Below are positions 21,603-23,031 of a stretch of 23,031 nucleotides of DNA, piece after piece. Position 1 is the first letter of the stretch. The number at the start of each line of letters is the position of its first letter. The translations under genes and the position numbers were made by a program. This DNA is from Candidatus Schekmanbacteria bacterium (lineage in GTDB: Bacteria; CSSED10-310; JACPHN01), in NCBI GenBank assembly GCA_016188575.1, contig JACPHN010000090.1:1-23031 (forward strand), written 5' to 3'. Below the pieces are notes generated by a model, which worked only from the letters and a program-made list of their open reading frames with translations, was not told the DNA's origin and ran no database searches.

Positions 21603-23031
21603 ATGCGAAGCCGAGCCGACTGCAACGTCATCTGTCCCGTGCCTGGCGCCTCCGGCGGCGCTGTTTGCTGCCCCGCACCGCGCCGCGGCGCCCGGTCGCG
21701 TACAGGCGATGGCTCCGGGCGCCGAGAGGCAAGCTCGGGGACACGGCGGCGAGCGCCAATCAGCGGCGCGGCACTAGTCGCCGTGGTCGCGCTGCTCGGT
21801 GGGAGCGCCGGCGCCGGCGCGAGCACCCCGCCGCCGCTGCCGTCGAGCTTCTTCGGAGCCGTGACGGTCGCCGGCGGAACCGTCCCGGCCGGGGTTGCCG
21901 TTGCGGCGCGGAGCGCCGCCGGAGTCGAAGCGGCGCAGACCGCCGTGTGGCTCGTCGATGGTGAGGCGGTCTATGCCCTGGACGTCCGCGGCGACGTCGC
22001 CGGCACGCCGGCAGCGGAAGGCGCCGCGCCCGGGGAGGCGCTCGCCTTTCGGATCGGAACCACGGCCGCGGTCGAGACCGCCTTCTGGGCCGGTGGCACC
22101 GTCGCGCGCCGCGACCTGTCGCTTGCGGGCGGCGTCGACCTGCGCGTCGCGCTCGACGACGGCGAAACCGCGATGCTGCCCGGCGACCGGGTCACCTATC
22201 GGATCAACGTCACCAACGCCGGTTACGCACCTGCTACCAGAGTCACACTCGAAGTGACTGTGTCCGCGGCGGGTGCGGCGGTGGCTGCGAGCGACGGCGG
22301 GATCATCGGCGGCGACGCGGTCGCCTGGCCGCTGTTCGGCGTGGCCGCGGGGGCGAGCGCGACCCGAGAGCTCACGGTCGCAGCGCGGACCGACGCCGCG
22401 GTGGCGGAGCGGCTCGCCACGGTCGCCACGGTGGTCGACGACGGCGCGAACGGCGCGGACCCCACTCCCGGCGACAACGCTGCGACCGACGAAAACGCGA
22501 TCGCCGCGGTCGTCGCGGACGCGGGCGGGCCGTACGCGACGTTCGAGGGCGGCCGGGTCACTCTCGACGGCTCGGCCTCGCGGGCGCTGTCGGGCGGGAT
22601 CACGAGCTACGCCTGGGACCTCGACGGCGACGGCGCGTTCGGTGACGCCTCTGGCGTGACCGCCGAAATCACCCCGGCCGATGACGGCGAGCTCGCGGTG
22701 GGGTTGCGCGTGGCGGCCGCGTCCGGCGAGGTCGCGACGGACATTGCCCGGGTGACGGTGGCCAACGCCGCGCCGGTGGTGTGGCCCGGCGCGGCTCCCC
22801 GCGCCGCGGTCGGTCTGCCGGTGGCGCTTTCGGGCTGGCGATTTTTCGACCCCGGCGTGCGCGACACCCACACCGCCACCGTGGATTGGGGAGATGGCGC
22901 CTTTTCAGTCGCCGAGGTCAGCGAGGCGAGCGGCGTGGGGACGGTGGCGGCCGCTCACGCCTACGCCTGGGCGGAGGTTTTCACGGTGACGGTCTGCGTC
23001 AGCGACGACGCCGGCGCCGAAGGCTGCGGCG
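21603..23031 (+). CDS. large exported protein with DUF11-like and PKD domains (5' part, runs off the window)
   Basis: At least 476 residues, open to the window end without a stop. An Arg-rich N-terminal stretch of about 52 residues precedes a hydrophobic export signal (GAALVAVVALLGGSAGAGAS, about 53-72), longer than a usual signal peptide. Then comes a beta domain starting SSFFGAVTVAGGTVPAG and containing VYALDVRGDVAGTP, of a type found in surface proteins. Next is a DUF11/CARDB-like domain (DLRVAL...GDRVTYRINVTNAGYAP). A PKD domain follows (ADAGGPY...VTLDGSAS...YAWDLDGDG), and then a second PKD-like unit (ATVDWGDG...HAYAWAEVFTVTVCVSDD). These are carbohydrate- or protein-contact modules of secreted or cell-surface proteins. 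Enzymatic domains, if any, would lie beyond the window. Base composition is even more GC-rich than the neighbours. Confidence 0.85.
   Translation, partial: MRSRADCNVICPVPGASGGAVCCPAPRRGARSRTGDGSGRREASSGTRRRAPISGAALVAVVALLGGSAGAGASTPPPLPSSFFGAVTVAGGTVPAGVAVAARSAAGVEAAQTAVWLVDGEAVYALDVRGDVAGTPAAEGAAPGEALAFRIGTTAAVETAFWAGGTVARRDLSLAGGVDLRVALDDGETAMLPGDRVTYRINVTNAGYAPATRVTLEVTVSAAGAAVAASDGGIIGGDAVAWPLFGVAAGASATRELTVAARTDAAVAERLATVATVVDDGANGADPTPGDNAATDENAIAAVVADAGGPYATFEGGRVTLDGSASRALSGGITSYAWDLDGDGAFGDASGVTAEITPADDGELAVGLRVAAASGEVATDIARVTVANAAPVVWPGAAPRAAVGLPVALSGWRFFDPGVRDTHTATVDWGDGAFSVAEVSEASGVGTVAAAHAYAWAEVFTVTVCVSDDAGAEGCG

Noticed and set aside
1-23031. CRISPR array or rRNA genes
   Set aside because: No regularly spaced repeats of 25-40 bp and no rRNA-like conserved stretches are visible.

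Overview
This window is GC-rich chromosomal DNA from a Gram-negative bacterium. A eukaryote-like Ser/Thr kinase with zinc ribbon and PEGA repeats, a predicted outer-membrane beta-barrel, a very long Gly/Ala/Ser linker and a large PKD-type surface protein together suggest Myxococcota (Polyangia-like) or a neighbouring deltaproteobacterial lineage. This placement is inference from gene content only.

Layout. Positions 1-945 are largely non-coding: a possible IS21-type insertion-sequence end, a doubtful reading-frame remnant, and a short CCTTCGTG direct-repeat cluster. Two plus-strand genes follow: an Asp-nucleophile alpha/beta hydrolase (946-1830) and a TylM1/DesVI-like SAM methyltransferase (1866-2597). 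From 14797 down to 2651 lies one co-directional minus-strand block of eight genes. In transcription order these are an exported HEAT-repeat protein, a basic-tailed protein with two Sm/Hfq-like segments, an SrfB-like Hsp70/actin-fold ATPase, an unknown helical protein, an SrfA-like single-pass membrane protein with a 170-residue Gly-rich linker, an SrfC-like P-loop GTPase-type protein, a Sel1-repeat protein with four membrane helices, and a MESH1-like HD phosphohydrolase. The last six genes have gaps or overlaps of -14 to about 33 nt and look like one transcription unit, with a good sigma70-type promoter in front of srfB.

Divergent from the HEAT gene, on the plus strand, are a predicted outer-membrane barrel (14917-17016) and a zinc-ribbon/PEGA Ser/Thr kinase (17017-19140). 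The kinase starts directly at the barrel stop codon. A tRNA-Leu(GAG) follows at 19175-19258. Downstream of the tRNA is decayed mobile DNA: the C-terminal end of one IS66-type transposase and a heavily frameshifted second copy. About 860 bp without a credible gene comes next. The window ends inside a large exported protein with DUF11-like and PKD domains that starts at 21603.

The most interesting region is the extended srf cluster. The core SrfA/SrfB/SrfC trio is known by name from enterobacteria, but its biochemical role is unclear. Here it is embedded with an Sm-like putative RNA-binding protein, a ppGpp-hydrolase-type enzyme, a Sel1 membrane protein and an exported HEAT protein. The pairing of an actin/Hsp70-fold ATPase with a dynamin-like GTPase and a tethered membrane anchor suggests an envelope-associated machine. 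No function is demonstrated by the sequence.
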